Shown piece after piece: positions 1 through 11,027 of a stretch of DNA of 64,000 nt. The notes under the pieces were generated by a model. That model was not told the origin of the DNA and made no database searches. It saw only the letters and a list, made by a program, of their open reading frames with translations. The stretch comes from Psychrobacter immobilis (lineage in GTDB: Bacteria; Pseudomonadota; Gammaproteobacteria; Pseudomonadales; Moraxellaceae). The stretch spans positions 170,905 to 234,904 of the forward strand of contig NZ_CAJGZN010000003.1 of assembly GCF_904846235.1 (NCBI RefSeq), in the 5' to 3' direction. The first letter of the stretch is position 1. Each line of letters begins with the position of its first letter. A program made the translations under genes and the position numbers.

Positions 1-273
1 TAGCAAAATTACTAATCATAGCTGCATGCTAATTGTAATTTGCTTAAGAATAGCTGTGTTTTTATAACCTTGGTCACAACAATAATAAATAGATTGCTGT
101 GGAAAACATATTTTGTTACATTCTACATCCAAACTTATTCATGGTTTAAATATTGCTTTTATAACTATGATTTTATTGCAAATATCAACTGATTAGCAGG
201 CATTTTATTTAATGGTCTTTATAAATAGATGAACAATAATAACTCAACATTGAAGTTCAAAAGGTAGCAGTGA
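1..273. other. AT-rich non-coding leader of the window
   Basis: No plausible gene is visible on either strand. The minus-strand reading frame that covers the end of this stretch is a shadow of the transporter gene. The region is AT-rich and probably carries the promoter of the transporter at 274. A purine-rich AAAGG lies about ten bases before that start and is its likely ribosome binding site. Confidence 0.5.
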
Positions 274-1122
274 ATGATGTATTTAATAATAGCGGTGCTA
301 TGTAGTGTCGCCGTCTCCGTACTTTTGAAAATATTGCGCCAGAAAAATATAGATATTCGTCAGACCATCGTGGCAGGCTATCCTGTGGCTTTTTTACTGA
401 CTTGGGTATTACTAAAACCTGATGTAGGTGCCATTCATGCGCTTGATAGCGCTTGGGCAATCATCATCGCACTTGGAGTACTATTACCTGCTGTATTTAT
501 CATTCTCGGACGAGCCATTGAAGCGGTGGGAATGGTAGCAACCGACGCCTCTCAGCGCTTATCACTTATCATTCCCATCGTAGCGGCTTTTTTGCTATTC
601 GGTGAGGTGCTGACTGGTACACGTATACTTGGACTGGCGTTGGGCTTTTTGGCATTAGGTGCGCTTGTCTATCGGCCACAGCATAACGATATTGCTCGGC
701 AAGCAAAGCATACGCCGCTGTGGTTATTCGGGGTATGGGCAGGCTACGGCATTATTGATATTTTGTTCAAACAAGTTGCCAAACAAGGGGCAGCTTTTCC
801 ATTGACTCTACTGGTTAGCTTCGGGGTAGCAGGTGTATTACTTCTAATCTATTTACTTATCACACGGGTACGTTGGCAAAAACAAGCCCTTATGACAGGC
901 TTGCTGCTCGGTACATTAAACATGGGCAATATTTATGCTTATGTGCGGGCACACCAAGTGCTGCATGATTCTCCTAGCATCGTCTTTACTGGTATGAATG
1001 TCGGTGTTATTGCCGTAGCGACATTGATTGGCGTAGGAGTGTTTAAAGAGCAGCTAAACCGTATCAACATAATAGGATTAGTATTGGCAGTCTGCTGTGT
1101 AGGGGTGCTATTTTGGGCGTAA
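274..1122 (+). CDS. DMT-superfamily (EamA-type) transporter
   Basis: This 282-residue inner-membrane protein is built almost entirely of hydrophobic segments. About ten helices can be counted, in two halves that resemble each other, which is the EamA drug/metabolite transporter layout. The first half ends in a conserved-looking stretch near residues 80-110 with a short acidic/charged loop, and the second half starts near residue 148. Family members export or import amino acids, nucleosides or other small metabolites. The substrate cannot be read from the sequence. It appears to be a single-gene unit, followed after 176 bases by the aldolase gene on the same strand. Two ATGs are adjacent at 274 and 277, and either could start translation. 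The family call is good, the substrate unknown. Confidence 0.8.
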   Translation: MMYLIIAVLCSVAVSVLLKILRQKNIDIRQTIVAGYPVAFLLTWVLLKPDVGAIHALDSAWAIIIALGVLLPAVFIILGRAIEAVGMVATDASQRLSLIIPIVAAFLLFGEVLTGTRILGLALGFLALGALVYRPQHNDIARQAKHTPLWLFGVWAGYGIIDILFKQVAKQGAAFPLTLLVSFGVAGVLLLIYLLITRVRWQKQALMTGLLLGTLNMGNIYAYVRAHQVLHDSPSIVFTGMNVGVIAVATLIGVGVFKEQLNRINIIGLVLAVCCVGVLFWA

Positions 1123-1298
1123 AGCGCACTGTCCAAAAGTATTGGTTTCATAATTTTTTAGCTATATTGTCACGTATCCTATATAGGCATATAAATCATC
1201 CTATGATAAGGTTATCTACAAATAACACGGCTTGTATGGAATAAAAAAGCTTAATTTATGATAGTTAACTTAACCAATAAAAATAGGATGCAGGCTCA

Positions 1299-2189
1299 AT
1301 GGAATACGATAAGCAATTACAGCGTATAAAAAATAGTTCGGGTTTTATTGCTGCGCTTGATCAAAGTGGTGGCAGCACACCAAAAGCGTTAGAGACTTAT
1401 GGTGTCAGCAGCGACGACTATGATAACGATGAAGCCATGTTTGATTTGGTTCATGAAATGCGTGCTCGTATCATGACGTGCGACTGTTTTGATAGCGAGC
1501 GTGTACTTGGTGCAATCTTGTTTGAAGATACCATGGAGCGCGAAGTTAATGGTAAGTCGACAGCTAATTACCTATGGGAAGATAAAAATATCGTACCATT
1601 CTTGAAGGTAGATAAAGGTTTGGCTGAGCAAATGAGCGGCGTACAAGTTATGAAGCCAATCCCGAATCTAGATCTATTATTGGATAAAGCAAAAAACTAT
1701 CCCGTATTCGGTACTAAAATGCGCTCAGTCATCTATGAGCCAAATGTCGATGGTATCGAGCTTGTGGTACAGCAGCAGTTTGATGTGGCTAAGCAAATTA
1801 TTTCAAAAGGCCTGATGCCTATCGTCGAGCCAGAGGTCAATATTGATAGCGCTCAAAAGCATGAATGCGAGTTACTGTTGAAGACAGATATACTGCGCAA
1901 TCTGGAACGCTTGAATGACGAACATCAAGTGATGCTCAAGCTGACTTTACCTGAAGAGGCTGGGTTTTATCAGGAGCTGATTGACCATCCTAAAGTGCTC
2001 AAAGTAGTGGCGCTGTCTGGTGGCTATAGTCGTAGCGATGCTTGTGCCAAGCTCAAACAAAACCCAGGTATGATTGCGAGCTTCTCGCGTGCCTTTACTG
2101 AAGGCTTGAGTAAGCAACAAAGCGATAGCGATTTTGCTGAAACCATCAATGCCTCAATTGAAGAGATTTATGAAGCGTCAAAAGTGTAA
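1299..2189 (+). CDS. fda: Class I fructose-bisphosphate aldolase
   Basis: This 296-residue cytosolic enzyme cleaves fructose 1,6-bisphosphate into dihydroxyacetone phosphate and glyceraldehyde 3-phosphate, or runs the reverse reaction in gluconeogenesis. It belongs to the short bacterial class I type, which uses a lysine Schiff base and no metal. The family hallmarks are visible: the N-terminal ALDQSGGS (residues 19-26), GAILFEDTME (71-80), a central VEPEV and the lysine-bearing block MLKLTLPEE (212-220), where K214 is the expected Schiff-base lysine. Length is normal for this subfamily. A hairpin terminator follows directly and is shared with the convergent thiC. The start has only a weak purine stretch (AGGATG) upstream but agrees with the family N terminus. 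Confidence 0.92.
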   Translation: MEYDKQLQRIKNSSGFIAALDQSGGSTPKALETYGVSSDDYDNDEAMFDLVHEMRARIMTCDCFDSERVLGAILFEDTMEREVNGKSTANYLWEDKNIVPFLKVDKGLAEQMSGVQVMKPIPNLDLLLDKAKNYPVFGTKMRSVIYEPNVDGIELVVQQQFDVAKQIISKGLMPIVEPEVNIDSAQKHECELLLKTDILRNLERLNDEHQVMLKLTLPEEAGFYQELIDHPKVLKVVALSGGYSRSDACAKLKQNPGMIASFSRAFTEGLSKQQSDSDFAETINASIEEIYEASKV

Positions 2190-2235
2190 ACGTAGTAAAT
2201 AAAAATTTGTAATTAGATCATTAGTAAATAAGCGA

Positions 2236-2285
2236 AAAAGCCCTACTAGATAAGTGTGCAAATACTTAAATAGTAGGGCTTTTCT
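2236..2285. terminator. Bidirectional terminator between fda and thiC
   Basis: AAAAGCCCTACTA pairs with TAGTAGGGCTTTT across a loop of about 24 bases. It has an A-run on one side and a T-run on the other, so it can end both fda (plus) and thiC (minus). Confidence 0.8.
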
Positions 2286-2312
2286 TATTTCAAAAGTATA
2301 GGATTATTAATC

Positions 2313-4460
<2,148 letters not shown>

Positions 4461-4688
4461 TCAACACCGCCAGTATCTGCGGGGGTAGGCATCCATCATT
4501 TATACAAATTTATATCATGAACCCACAACTTCGACCAAAAAATATCGTCGCGCATGGTGCTCATCAAATATTGGACGCAGCTTGATATCCTCTCTTCTTA
4601 TCTGGCCATGCATCACGCATATCAAGACAGTAGTGACGATAAAAATGTATTTCTACGCGCCCTTCGTCATAAATAACAAAGTGCTTAA

Positions 4689-4814
4689 GACTTCCCTGCG
4701 TCGGTACTAACCGCATCAGGTTCGGCGGGTGATCTCTCAGCGAATGTATCAAGGCGACTACTTTAATAAAGCAAGTTTAATAAAGTGAGCCAAAAATACA
4801 CCGCACCCCGAGTC
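4689..4814 (-). promoter_or_regulatory. TPP riboswitch (THI element) upstream of thiC
   Basis: Read on the minus strand, the region holds the hallmark THI-box parts in order: GACTCGGGGTGCGG, then CTGAGAG, then ACCCGCCGAACCTGATG, GGTTAGTACC, and finally GCAGGGAAGTC. The outer GACT and AGTC can pair to close P1. About 60 bases lie between the CGGGGTGC block and CTGAGAG, so the variable P3/P3a arm is extended compared with the compact E. coli form. The thiC start codon lies about 260 bases downstream. No clean intrinsic terminator was seen in that leader, so control by ribosome-site masking or Rho is possible. Confidence 0.93.
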
Positions 4815-5020
4815 TGTCAGTGTTGTAAATCAGCCTTCATACTAACAAAATTCTGTACCAACGGCTAATAGTATTTGGATACAAATATTCTGTGTCACAC
4901 ATACAGTTCCATATTTTCGTGAATATTTTTTTGAGTGTTGATAGATGAGGGTGCTTAGTATTACTAGGCTGTAGACAAATTGTTCAAATATTATGTAAAG
5001 CGAATGAAGGATTCTAGAAG

Positions 5021-5038
5021 TTGTCATTAAACTGTCAT
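5021..5038 (+). promoter_or_regulatory. Pho box (PhoB binding site) for the pst operon
   Basis: TTGTCAT-TAAA-CTGTCAT consists of two 7-base direct repeats of the CTGTCAT type separated by four A/T bases. This is the classic Pho box structure and is nearly consensus. It ends 74 bases before the pstS start. An A/T-rich -10-like sequence (AGATAAC near 5051) lies a little over ten bases downstream, as expected when the Pho box replaces the -35 element. phoB and phoR themselves are not in the window. Confidence 0.85.
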
Positions 5039-5112
5039 AAAGATTTGGCAAGATAACACGCATATCACAAGCAATGCTTTTTTATACCGTTGTTAAACTT
5101 CAGGAGTCCTAC

Positions 5113-6279
5113 ATGCGTTATTCGTTATTAGCAGTGGCCGTCAGTTGTACATTAATGCTTACGGCGTGTAATAAGTCAACAGATACAGCGGAGCCAACTG
5201 CTGATACTAGCAGTAGCGCTGTGACAACAGCTGAAACAACCTCTCAGACAGCATCTTCTGCTACGTCAGATTTTAAATCTGCTGAAAATATCGCTATGAA
5301 TATTACAGGTGCAGGTGCGTCGTTCCCGCAGCCTATCTATGCGAAATGGTCATATGATTACAATGCTGCGACTGGTGGCCAAGTCAACTATCAGTCGATT
5401 GGCTCATCTGGTGGTATCAAACAAATTCAGTCAAAAACAGTAGACTTTGGTGCTTCTGATGCCCCAATGACGCCTGAAGAGTTAGACGAAGCAGGTCTGA
5501 TTCAGTTCCCAACAGTCATCGGTGGTGTTGTACCAATCGTCAACATTGATGGCGTTGAGCCTGGTGCACTGAAGCTAGACGGTACGACTTTAGCTGATAT
5601 CTATTTGGGTAAGATTAGCAACTGGAATGACCCTGCGATTAAGGCGATGAACCCAGATTTGACCTTGCCAGATGCCCCAATCACAACAGTATTCCGCTCA
5701 GATGGTTCAGGTACGACCTTCAACTTCACTGACTATCTTGCCAAGGTTTCACCAGACTGGAAAGACACTGTTGGCGTTGATAAAACCGTCAAATGGCCGA
5801 CCTCTGCTACTGGTGCAGGCGGTAAAGGTAACGAAGGCGTTTCAAGCTACGTAAACCGCATGAAAAACTCTATCGGTTATGTTGAGTATGCTTACGCTAA
5901 GCAAAATAAAATGTCACATACTGCGCTGAAAAACGCAGCTGGTAACATCGTACAGCCATCTGCTGAGACGTTTGCTGCAGCAGGTGATATCGACTGGTCA
6001 CAACAAGAAGGCTTTTATAAAGTCATCACCAACTCTGAAACTGACCAAGCATGGCCTATCGCTGCTGCGACCTTTATCTTGGTACATAAGCAACCAGAAA
6101 ATCCTCAGCAAGTCGCTGGCGTATTGAACTTCTTTGACTGGGCTTATACTCAAGGTGATGACAGCGCCATGGAACTAGACTACGTACCATTCTCTGACAC
6201 GGCAGTAGCCTTGTTCAAAGAGAAGTGGAACGAAGTGAAAGGTAGTGATGGACAGCCTGTCTACAAGCCAGCTCAGTAA
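5113..6279 (+). CDS. pstS: Phosphate ABC transporter substrate-binding lipoprotein PstS
   Basis: This periplasmic phosphate receptor delivers Pi to PstCAB. I choose the ATG at 5113, which has AGGAG six bases upstream and gives a clear lipoprotein signal peptide ending in the lipobox LTAC. An in-frame ATG at 5074 would bury that signal. After the signal comes a Ser/Thr-rich linker of about 45 residues, then the PstS core: the phosphate-binding blocks GAGASFP, SSGGIKQ, FGASDAPM and, later, FRSDGSGTTFNFTDYL. The mature core is of usual length (about 330 residues). It is the first gene of pstS-C-A-B-phoU and sits behind a Pho box. A lipid anchor replaces the free periplasmic form known from E. 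coli. Confidence 0.96.
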   Translation: MRYSLLAVAVSCTLMLTACNKSTDTAEPTADTSSSAVTTAETTSQTASSATSDFKSAENIAMNITGAGASFPQPIYAKWSYDYNAATGGQVNYQSIGSSGGIKQIQSKTVDFGASDAPMTPEELDEAGLIQFPTVIGGVVPIVNIDGVEPGALKLDGTTLADIYLGKISNWNDPAIKAMNPDLTLPDAPITTVFRSDGSGTTFNFTDYLAKVSPDWKDTVGVDKTVKWPTSATGAGGKGNEGVSSYVNRMKNSIGYVEYAYAKQNKMSHTALKNAAGNIVQPSAETFAAAGDIDWSQQEGFYKVITNSETDQAWPIAAATFILVHKQPENPQQVAGVLNFFDWAYTQGDDSAMELDYVPFSDTAVALFKEKWNEVKGSDGQPVYKPAQ

Positions 6280-6319
6280 TTTGTTTCTGCTAAATACTAT
6301 TTAGCAACCGACAAGTTAT

Positions 6320-6361
6320 CCTCTCGAATAACTATTCTCCGGTAGTTGTTTGAGAGGTTTT
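6320..6361 (+). terminator. Stem-loop between pstS and pstC (attenuator-like)
   Basis: CCTCTCGAATAACTA can pair with TAGTTGTTTGAGAGG over an 8-base loop (two G-U pairs) and is followed by TTTTAA. The short T-run suggests partial termination or a 3'-end-protecting hairpin, which would give more pstS than pstCAB transcript, as is typical for binding-protein genes. Confidence 0.65.
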
Positions 6362-6435
6362 AACACAGCAAATTTGATGAATACATCTTGATAGATATGT
6401 TTACTCATACCGTTTAAGTTTGTTGTGTTAAAACC
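6356..6435 (+). repeat. 17-bp inverted repeat overlapping the pstS attenuator
   Basis: GGTTTTAACACAGCAAA (6356-6372) is matched by TTTGTTGTGTTAAAACC (6419-6435), an inverted repeat with one G-U position and a spacer of 46 bases. The left arm begins with the last two bases of the preceding stem-loop. The two structures therefore touch or compete. Confidence 0.7.
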
Positions 6436-6488
6436 TGAGATACATCTTTTTAATATTTCGATTCATCCCATTCAATGCTGAGACACTT

Positions 6489-7442
6489 ATGACAGACTTA
6501 AGGTCCCAACTGGCTAAACAAAAACGTTACGACGCTTTATTTGTTAACTCTACCAAAGCGTTTGCCATACTCGTCCTTCTATCTCTAGGGGGCATTTTGG
6601 TGTCTCTAATTGTTGGAGCATGGCCGAGTATTCAAGAGTTTGGTTTGGGATTTTATACCAGCAATAACTGGGATACAGTCGCCAATGAATACGGGGCATT
6701 AGCGCCTATTTACGGTACCTTAGTCACGTCATTTATCGCCATTGTTATCGCGGTTCCAGTCAGTTTCGGTATTGCGATATTTTTAACCGAGATGTGCCCT
6801 AAGTTCCTAAAAAAACCACTTGGTATCGCTATTGAGTTGTTGGCTGGTATCCCATCTATCATTTATGGTATGTGGGGATTGTTCGTATTTGCGCCATTCT
6901 TTGGTGATCACATTCAGCCATGGTTCATTGAGCACGTCGGGCCTTTACCTATTATCGGTAAACTGTTTGCAGGTGCGCCTATGGGGCTAGGTATGTTTAC
7001 CGCCTCCCTAGTACTTGCCATTATGATCATACCGTTCATCGCCGCCACCATGCGCGATGTTTTCTCTGTTGTACCCGATTTACTGAAAGAGTCAGCATAT
7101 GGCATGGGCGCGACGATTTGGGAAGTCATGTTCAAGATTATCCTGCCTTATACCAAAGCTGGTGTCGTTGGTGGTGTGATTTTGGGTCTTGGTCGAGCAT
7201 TGGGTGAGACGATGGCAGTTACTTTCTTAATTGGTAATGCGTTTAATATCAGTCCAAGTCTATTTACTTCTGGTGTGACGATTACTTCGGCCTTGGCCAA
7301 TGAGTTTGCTGAAGCGTCAAGTGAGCTGCATCTAGCGTCTTTACTACATCTAGGCTTAATCTTATTTGTCATCACCTTCATTGTGCTGTCTTTAGCAAAA
7401 CTGATGCTCATGCGCATGGATCACAAAGCAGGTAATCGATAG
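6489..7442 (+). CDS. pstC: Phosphate ABC transporter permease PstC
   Basis: PstC is the first of the two membrane subunits that form the phosphate channel with PstA. The 317-residue protein has about six membrane helices, the first near residues 23-45. The ABC permease coupling loop is visible around residues 195-240 ([30 protein letters not shown]), including the EAA-type G that docks on PstB. Length is normal (E. coli 319). It lies 209 bases after pstS, separated by the stem-loops described, and 61 bases before pstA. No strong Shine-Dalgarno is seen before 6489, so translation may be modest, but the N terminus [13 protein letters not shown] looks natural. Confidence 0.95.
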   Translation: MTDLRSQLAKQKRYDALFVNSTKAFAILVLLSLGGILVSLIVGAWPSIQEFGLGFYTSNNWDTVANEYGALAPIYGTLVTSFIAIVIAVPVSFGIAIFLTEMCPKFLKKPLGIAIELLAGIPSIIYGMWGLFVFAPFFGDHIQPWFIEHVGPLPIIGKLFAGAPMGLGMFTASLVLAIMIIPFIAATMRDVFSVVPDLLKESAYGMGATIWEVMFKIILPYTKAGVVGGVILGLGRALGETMAVTFLIGNAFNISPSLFTSGVTITSALANEFAEASSELHLASLLHLGLILFVITFIVLSLAKLMLMRMDHKAGNR

Positions 7443-7503
7443 GTCTGTTACCGATTTATTGAACCTTGATAGATATTGATAAAAGATATGGGAAATAAAT
7501 ATT

Positions 7504-8409
7504 ATGCCTGCTAACAATGCGATTAATGCACCACTGCCTACTAAGCCAAACGGCGCTACCCGCTACAATCAAAGCCTGTATAACAAGCGTCGTTTGACCA
7601 ACAAGTTAGGTCTAGGCTTTGCCATGTCAGCGATGGTTTTTGGCTTATTTTGGTTATCATGGATTTTGGTGACTTTGTTTGTTGAAGGCTTCCAAGGCAT
7701 GGTGCAGTTGCCAATCTTTACCGCTGATACGCCGCCACCAATGAGTGCGGGCGGCTTACGTAATGCTATCGTTGGTTCGGTCATGTTGGCGTTTTCAGGC
7801 TTGTTTATCGGTGCACCTATTGGCCTTATGACAGGTATTTACTTATCTGAGTTTTCTAAAGGCAGTATGCTGGGCAAGGTCACTCGCTTCTTAAATGATA
7901 TTCTATTGTCAGCGCCATCGATTGTCATCGGTCTATTTATCTATGCACTGATGGTAAAAGGTCAAAGTTTCTCTGGTTGGGCAGGCGCGTTGGCATTGGC
8001 ATTGATTGTTATTCCGGTGGTCGTGCGTACGACAGAAAACATGCTGAATCTAGTACCTAATAGTCTACGCGAAGCGGCCTATGCGCTAGGTACTCCTAAG
8101 TGGAAACTGGTCACTCAGGTAACGGTAAAAGCTGCACGCGCGGGACTGACCACAGGTGTGCTATTGGCTTTTGCTCGAATCACTGGTGAGACAGCGCCGT
8201 TACTATTTACCGCACTTAACAATCAATACTTCAGTACTGATATGGGTCAGCCTATTGCTAACTTACCCAATACCATTTACCAGTTTGCGATGAGTCCTTA
8301 TGACAACTGGCATACATTGGCCTGGGCGGCAGCATTACTTATCACCGCATCTGTCCTAGTATTGAATATTTTGGCAAGATTTATCGGTGGTAGAGGTCAG
8401 CCCAAATAA
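7504..8409 (+). CDS. pstA: Phosphate ABC transporter permease PstA
   Basis: PstA is the second channel subunit of the high-affinity phosphate importer. The protein has 301 residues with about six hydrophobic helices starting near residue 37, after a hydrophilic N terminus of about 30 residues. The permease loop is recognisable in RTTENMLNLVPNSLREAAYALG, followed by KAARAGLTTGVLLAFARITGETAPLLF. It is of usual length (E. coli 296). It follows pstC by 61 bases and precedes pstB by 88 bases on the same strand, so it should be co-transcribed. A purine-rich AUGGGAAA lies upstream of the start. Confidence 0.95.
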   Translation: MPANNAINAPLPTKPNGATRYNQSLYNKRRLTNKLGLGFAMSAMVFGLFWLSWILVTLFVEGFQGMVQLPIFTADTPPPMSAGGLRNAIVGSVMLAFSGLFIGAPIGLMTGIYLSEFSKGSMLGKVTRFLNDILLSAPSIVIGLFIYALMVKGQSFSGWAGALALALIVIPVVVRTTENMLNLVPNSLREAAYALGTPKWKLVTQVTVKAARAGLTTGVLLAFARITGETAPLLFTALNNQYFSTDMGQPIANLPNTIYQFAMSPYDNWHTLAWAAALLITASVLVLNILARFIGGRGQPK

Positions 8410-8497
8410 GGGCTGAGAGCAGACCAGACCGTAGCACGCTACACGCTAAGCATTTACTTAAACTTATATGAAATTAATTGAGCTAGGTTGAAATATT

Positions 8498-9418
8498 ATG
8501 AATGATGTCCTAAGCAACGTCCGTACGAACACGACTGCTGACAACTTTAATACGGCAACAGGCAGCCTATTAAATAGACCCATGTCTACTAGCGCCCAAG
8601 CTCAGCAACCAAACACTGCTGACTTTAATAAACAAACGATTCAAGATATTCCTAAGAACATGCCTGCTGCAAAAATGGAAGTTCGAGATCTAAACTTCTA
8701 TTACGATGATTTTCAGGCATTAAAAAATATCAATATCGATATCGCCGATAAAAAAGTGACCGCTTTTATCGGTCCTTCAGGTTGTGGCAAGTCTACGCTA
8801 CTGCGTACCTTTAACCGCATGTACGATCTATATCCAGGTATGCGTGCAGAGGGCAATATCAATTTAGATGGCAAAAACATCTTGGGTAAAGACATCGATG
8901 TGAACTTACTGCGTGCACAAGTTGGTATGGTCTTTCAGAAGCCAACGCCGTTCCCGATGTCAATCTATGACAATGTCGCCTTTGGCGTACGACTGTATGA
9001 AAAATTAAGCAAAGACGAGCTGGATCATCGCGTCGAGTGGGCACTGAAAAAATCAGCACTATGGCCAGAAGTGAAAGACAAGCTAAAAGCATCAGGACTG
9101 TCGTTATCAGGTGGTCAGCAGCAGCGTCTGTGTATCGCCCGTAGCGTCGCGACTAAGCCTGAAGTGCTGTTGCTTGATGAGCCGACATCAGCACTGGATC
9201 CTATCTCAACGGGTGCTATCGAAGATTTGATCGAAGATCTAAAAAACGACTATACCATCGCTATCGTCACTCACAATATGCAGCAAGCAGCACGCGTATC
9301 TGACTATACGGTCTATATGTATTTGGGCGACATGATTGAGATGGGTGAGACCGATCAGATATTTACCAAACCTACCCAAACCGCGACAGAAGACTATATT
9401 ACAGGTCGTTATGGCTAA
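8498..9418 (+). CDS. pstB: Phosphate ABC transporter ATP-binding protein PstB
   Basis: PstB is the cytoplasmic ATPase of the Pst importer and also part of the PhoR signalling complex. Walker A is GPSGCGKST, the signature is [13 protein letters not shown], Walker B is [12 protein letters not shown], and the switch histidine is in THNMQQ. The ATPase domain starts near residue 59 ([12 protein letters not shown]). The protein is 306 residues against about 257 in E. coli. The difference is an Asn/Thr-rich N-terminal tail of about 55 residues. Internal ATGs near residues 29, 54 and 60 could give shorter forms, but an AGG stretch precedes 8498. Confidence 0.95.
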   Translation: MNDVLSNVRTNTTADNFNTATGSLLNRPMSTSAQAQQPNTADFNKQTIQDIPKNMPAAKMEVRDLNFYYDDFQALKNINIDIADKKVTAFIGPSGCGKSTLLRTFNRMYDLYPGMRAEGNINLDGKNILGKDIDVNLLRAQVGMVFQKPTPFPMSIYDNVAFGVRLYEKLSKDELDHRVEWALKKSALWPEVKDKLKASGLSLSGGQQQRLCIARSVATKPEVLLLDEPTSALDPISTGAIEDLIEDLKNDYTIAIVTHNMQQAARVSDYTVYMYLGDMIEMGETDQIFTKPTQTATEDYITGRYG

Positions 9419-9537
9419 CATTGATTGAGATTGAAATCGGTACAAGCAGACAAAGCTGATTAGCATGTCATAAGCCGACTTTCTAACTTCATAGGCACAC
9501 TGCGCTATTAAAATATAGATTCTAGGGAATACCTCTT

Positions 9538-10320
9538 ATGCAAAGTGATAAGCATATCTCCAAAAGTTTTGACCAAGACCTTGATGAAGCCATCCGTTTA
9601 TTTTTATACATGGGTGATAGCGCGGCTAACCAAGTGGCCAAAGCCATTCACGCTCTGATCGATAAAGACGAAACACTGGCGCAAGAAGTCATCGATATGG
9701 ACTTCGATATCAATCGAATGGAGGTCGAACTCGACGAGCACATTTTGTTATTGGTCGCCAAGCGCCAGCCAGCAGCCAGTGATTTGCGCTTAGTCATGTC
9801 AATCAGTAAAGGTGTGGTTGATTTGGAACGTATCGGCGATGAAGCGGTAAAAATTGCGCGAATGGCCAGTAAAATAGCGGCAGAAGGCAAATCAGCATAC
9901 GGCTATGCTGAAGTTCAGCATCTGAGCAATCAAGTCCGTCTGATGCTAAACAACTCGCTAGAAGCTTTTAGTCAATCAAATGCGGAGCAAGCGTTTGAAG
10001 TGATGCGTAATGATAGCGTGGTCAATACCGAATATCAGTCAGCCATACGCGCCTTGATGACCTATATTATGGAAGACTCGCGCCATGTATCAAAAGTCAT
10101 TAATATTATGTGGATATTACGATCGCTAGAGCGTATTGGTGACCATGCACAAAATGTCGCAGAGCTAGTGATTAACTATATCAGTGGGCAGGACGTGCGT
10201 CATTCAGACTATGCGATGGTCGAAAAAGCGGTGCAAGAAGCCAATGATCGCTTAGCTGCTCGTCAAGTTAGTACATTGTCAGCCAATGAGCTAGAAACGT
10301 CAGATAGTGATGAAGGCTGA
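9538..10320 (+). CDS. phoU: Phosphate signalling/transport regulator PhoU
   Basis: PhoU is a cytoplasmic, all-helical protein that restrains phosphate uptake and keeps PhoR in its repressing state when phosphate is sufficient. The 260-residue sequence shows the two PhoU repeats with their metal-binding patterns: DLERIGDEAVKIAR near residues 94-107 and LERIGDHAQNVAE near 197-209. A C-terminal tail of about 20 residues, rich in Ser/Glu/Asp, extends past the usual end. It is the last gene of the pst operon, 119 bases after pstB, and a strong terminator follows. Confidence 0.96.
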   Translation: MQSDKHISKSFDQDLDEAIRLFLYMGDSAANQVAKAIHALIDKDETLAQEVIDMDFDINRMEVELDEHILLLVAKRQPAASDLRLVMSISKGVVDLERIGDEAVKIARMASKIAAEGKSAYGYAEVQHLSNQVRLMLNNSLEAFSQSNAEQAFEVMRNDSVVNTEYQSAIRALMTYIMEDSRHVSKVINIMWILRSLERIGDHAQNVAELVINYISGQDVRHSDYAMVEKAVQEANDRLAARQVSTLSANELETSDSDEG

Positions 10321-10350
10321 TAGGAAATACATTGATTTTTACCTTATAAT

Positions 10351-10380
10351 AAAAAACGCGCTATAGTGAGCGCGTTTTTT
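10351..10380. terminator. Bidirectional terminator between phoU and yggX
   Basis: AAAAAACGCGCT pairs perfectly with AGCGCGTTTTTT over a 6-base loop. It can serve phoU on the plus strand and the convergent yggX on the minus strand. Confidence 0.9.
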
Positions 10381-10419
10381 TATAACTACTAAATGTAGCT
10401 AGTAGAAAGCCAGTAAATA

Positions 10420-10710
10420 CTAACTTTCTGGTGTCCAGCCTTGTGCGCGCTCATAGTCTTCATTGTCTAAGAACTTATCACGCTGCTCTGTTAAAAACTT
10501 TTTAGCAGCAGGATCCATCATGCTTAGATGATTCTCATTAATGAGCATGGTTTGATGCTCAAGCCACTCTTTCCACGCCTTTTCAGATACGGTCTCTTGC
10601 AGCTCTTGACCTTTTTTATTAGGGAAGGGTGGATGCGGCATCTTCGGTAAATCTTGCTTATATTTACGGCAAAACACAGTATTTGCTTGAGGGTTAAAAG
10701 TCTCAGTCAT
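10420..10710 (-). CDS. yggX: Fe(2+)-trafficking / oxidative-stress protein YggX
   Basis: This small cytosolic protein of the YggX family is linked to iron trafficking and protection of Fe-S clusters from oxidants. Family hallmarks are the early Cys in [20 protein letters not shown], then [24 protein letters not shown], and a final RAQGWTPES that corresponds to the EGYTPE end of the E. coli protein. I start at 10710, which has AAGGA about eight bases upstream. An ATG at 10728 has no ribosome binding site. The product is 96 residues. It stands alone between the phoU terminator and argH. Confidence 0.92.
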   Translation of the reverse strand: MTETFNPQANTVFCRKYKQDLPKMPHPPFPNKKGQELQETVSEKAWKEWLEHQTMLINENHLSMMDPAAKKFLTEQRDKFLDNEDYERAQGWTPES

Positions 10711-11027
10711 AAGGCATTCCTTATTCATTATATTAAGTGGTTAAATCAAATATCATATGAGTCTATGATAACGGTCTTGGTAGATTTAGCAAAGGGTACT
10801 AATGTATACCGTCAAGCCTCTATCGATTTATTATAAATTCGTTGGTAGCTGGTGTATGACAAACACTAACTACGTTTGACCTTTTTATTGAAATTTTCAA
10901 AGCTAGTGATATTTTGATAATGACATTGGCTAAACCAGTAAAGGTCATAGGACAAATAAAAACACCCGCATAGATAGCGGGTGTCAAATTTAAATTAGCA
11001 AGTTGGCTGTTATTTGCAAATTAATGA
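10711..11027. other. yggX-argH intergenic region
   Basis: A gap of 317 bases between two minus-strand genes. It holds the argH terminator (10957-10985) and presumably the yggX promoter. No gene is supported. A plus-strand frame through it has no start signal. Confidence 0.55.
10957..10985 (-). terminator. Terminator of argH
   Basis: On the minus strand ACACCCGC pairs with GCGGGTGT over a loop of seven bases and is followed by TTTTTATTTG. Confidence 0.8.

Noticed and set aside
4842..5063. Minus-strand 73-codon frame between thiC and pstS
   Set aside because: It covers the Pho box and pstS promoter and has no ribosome binding site.
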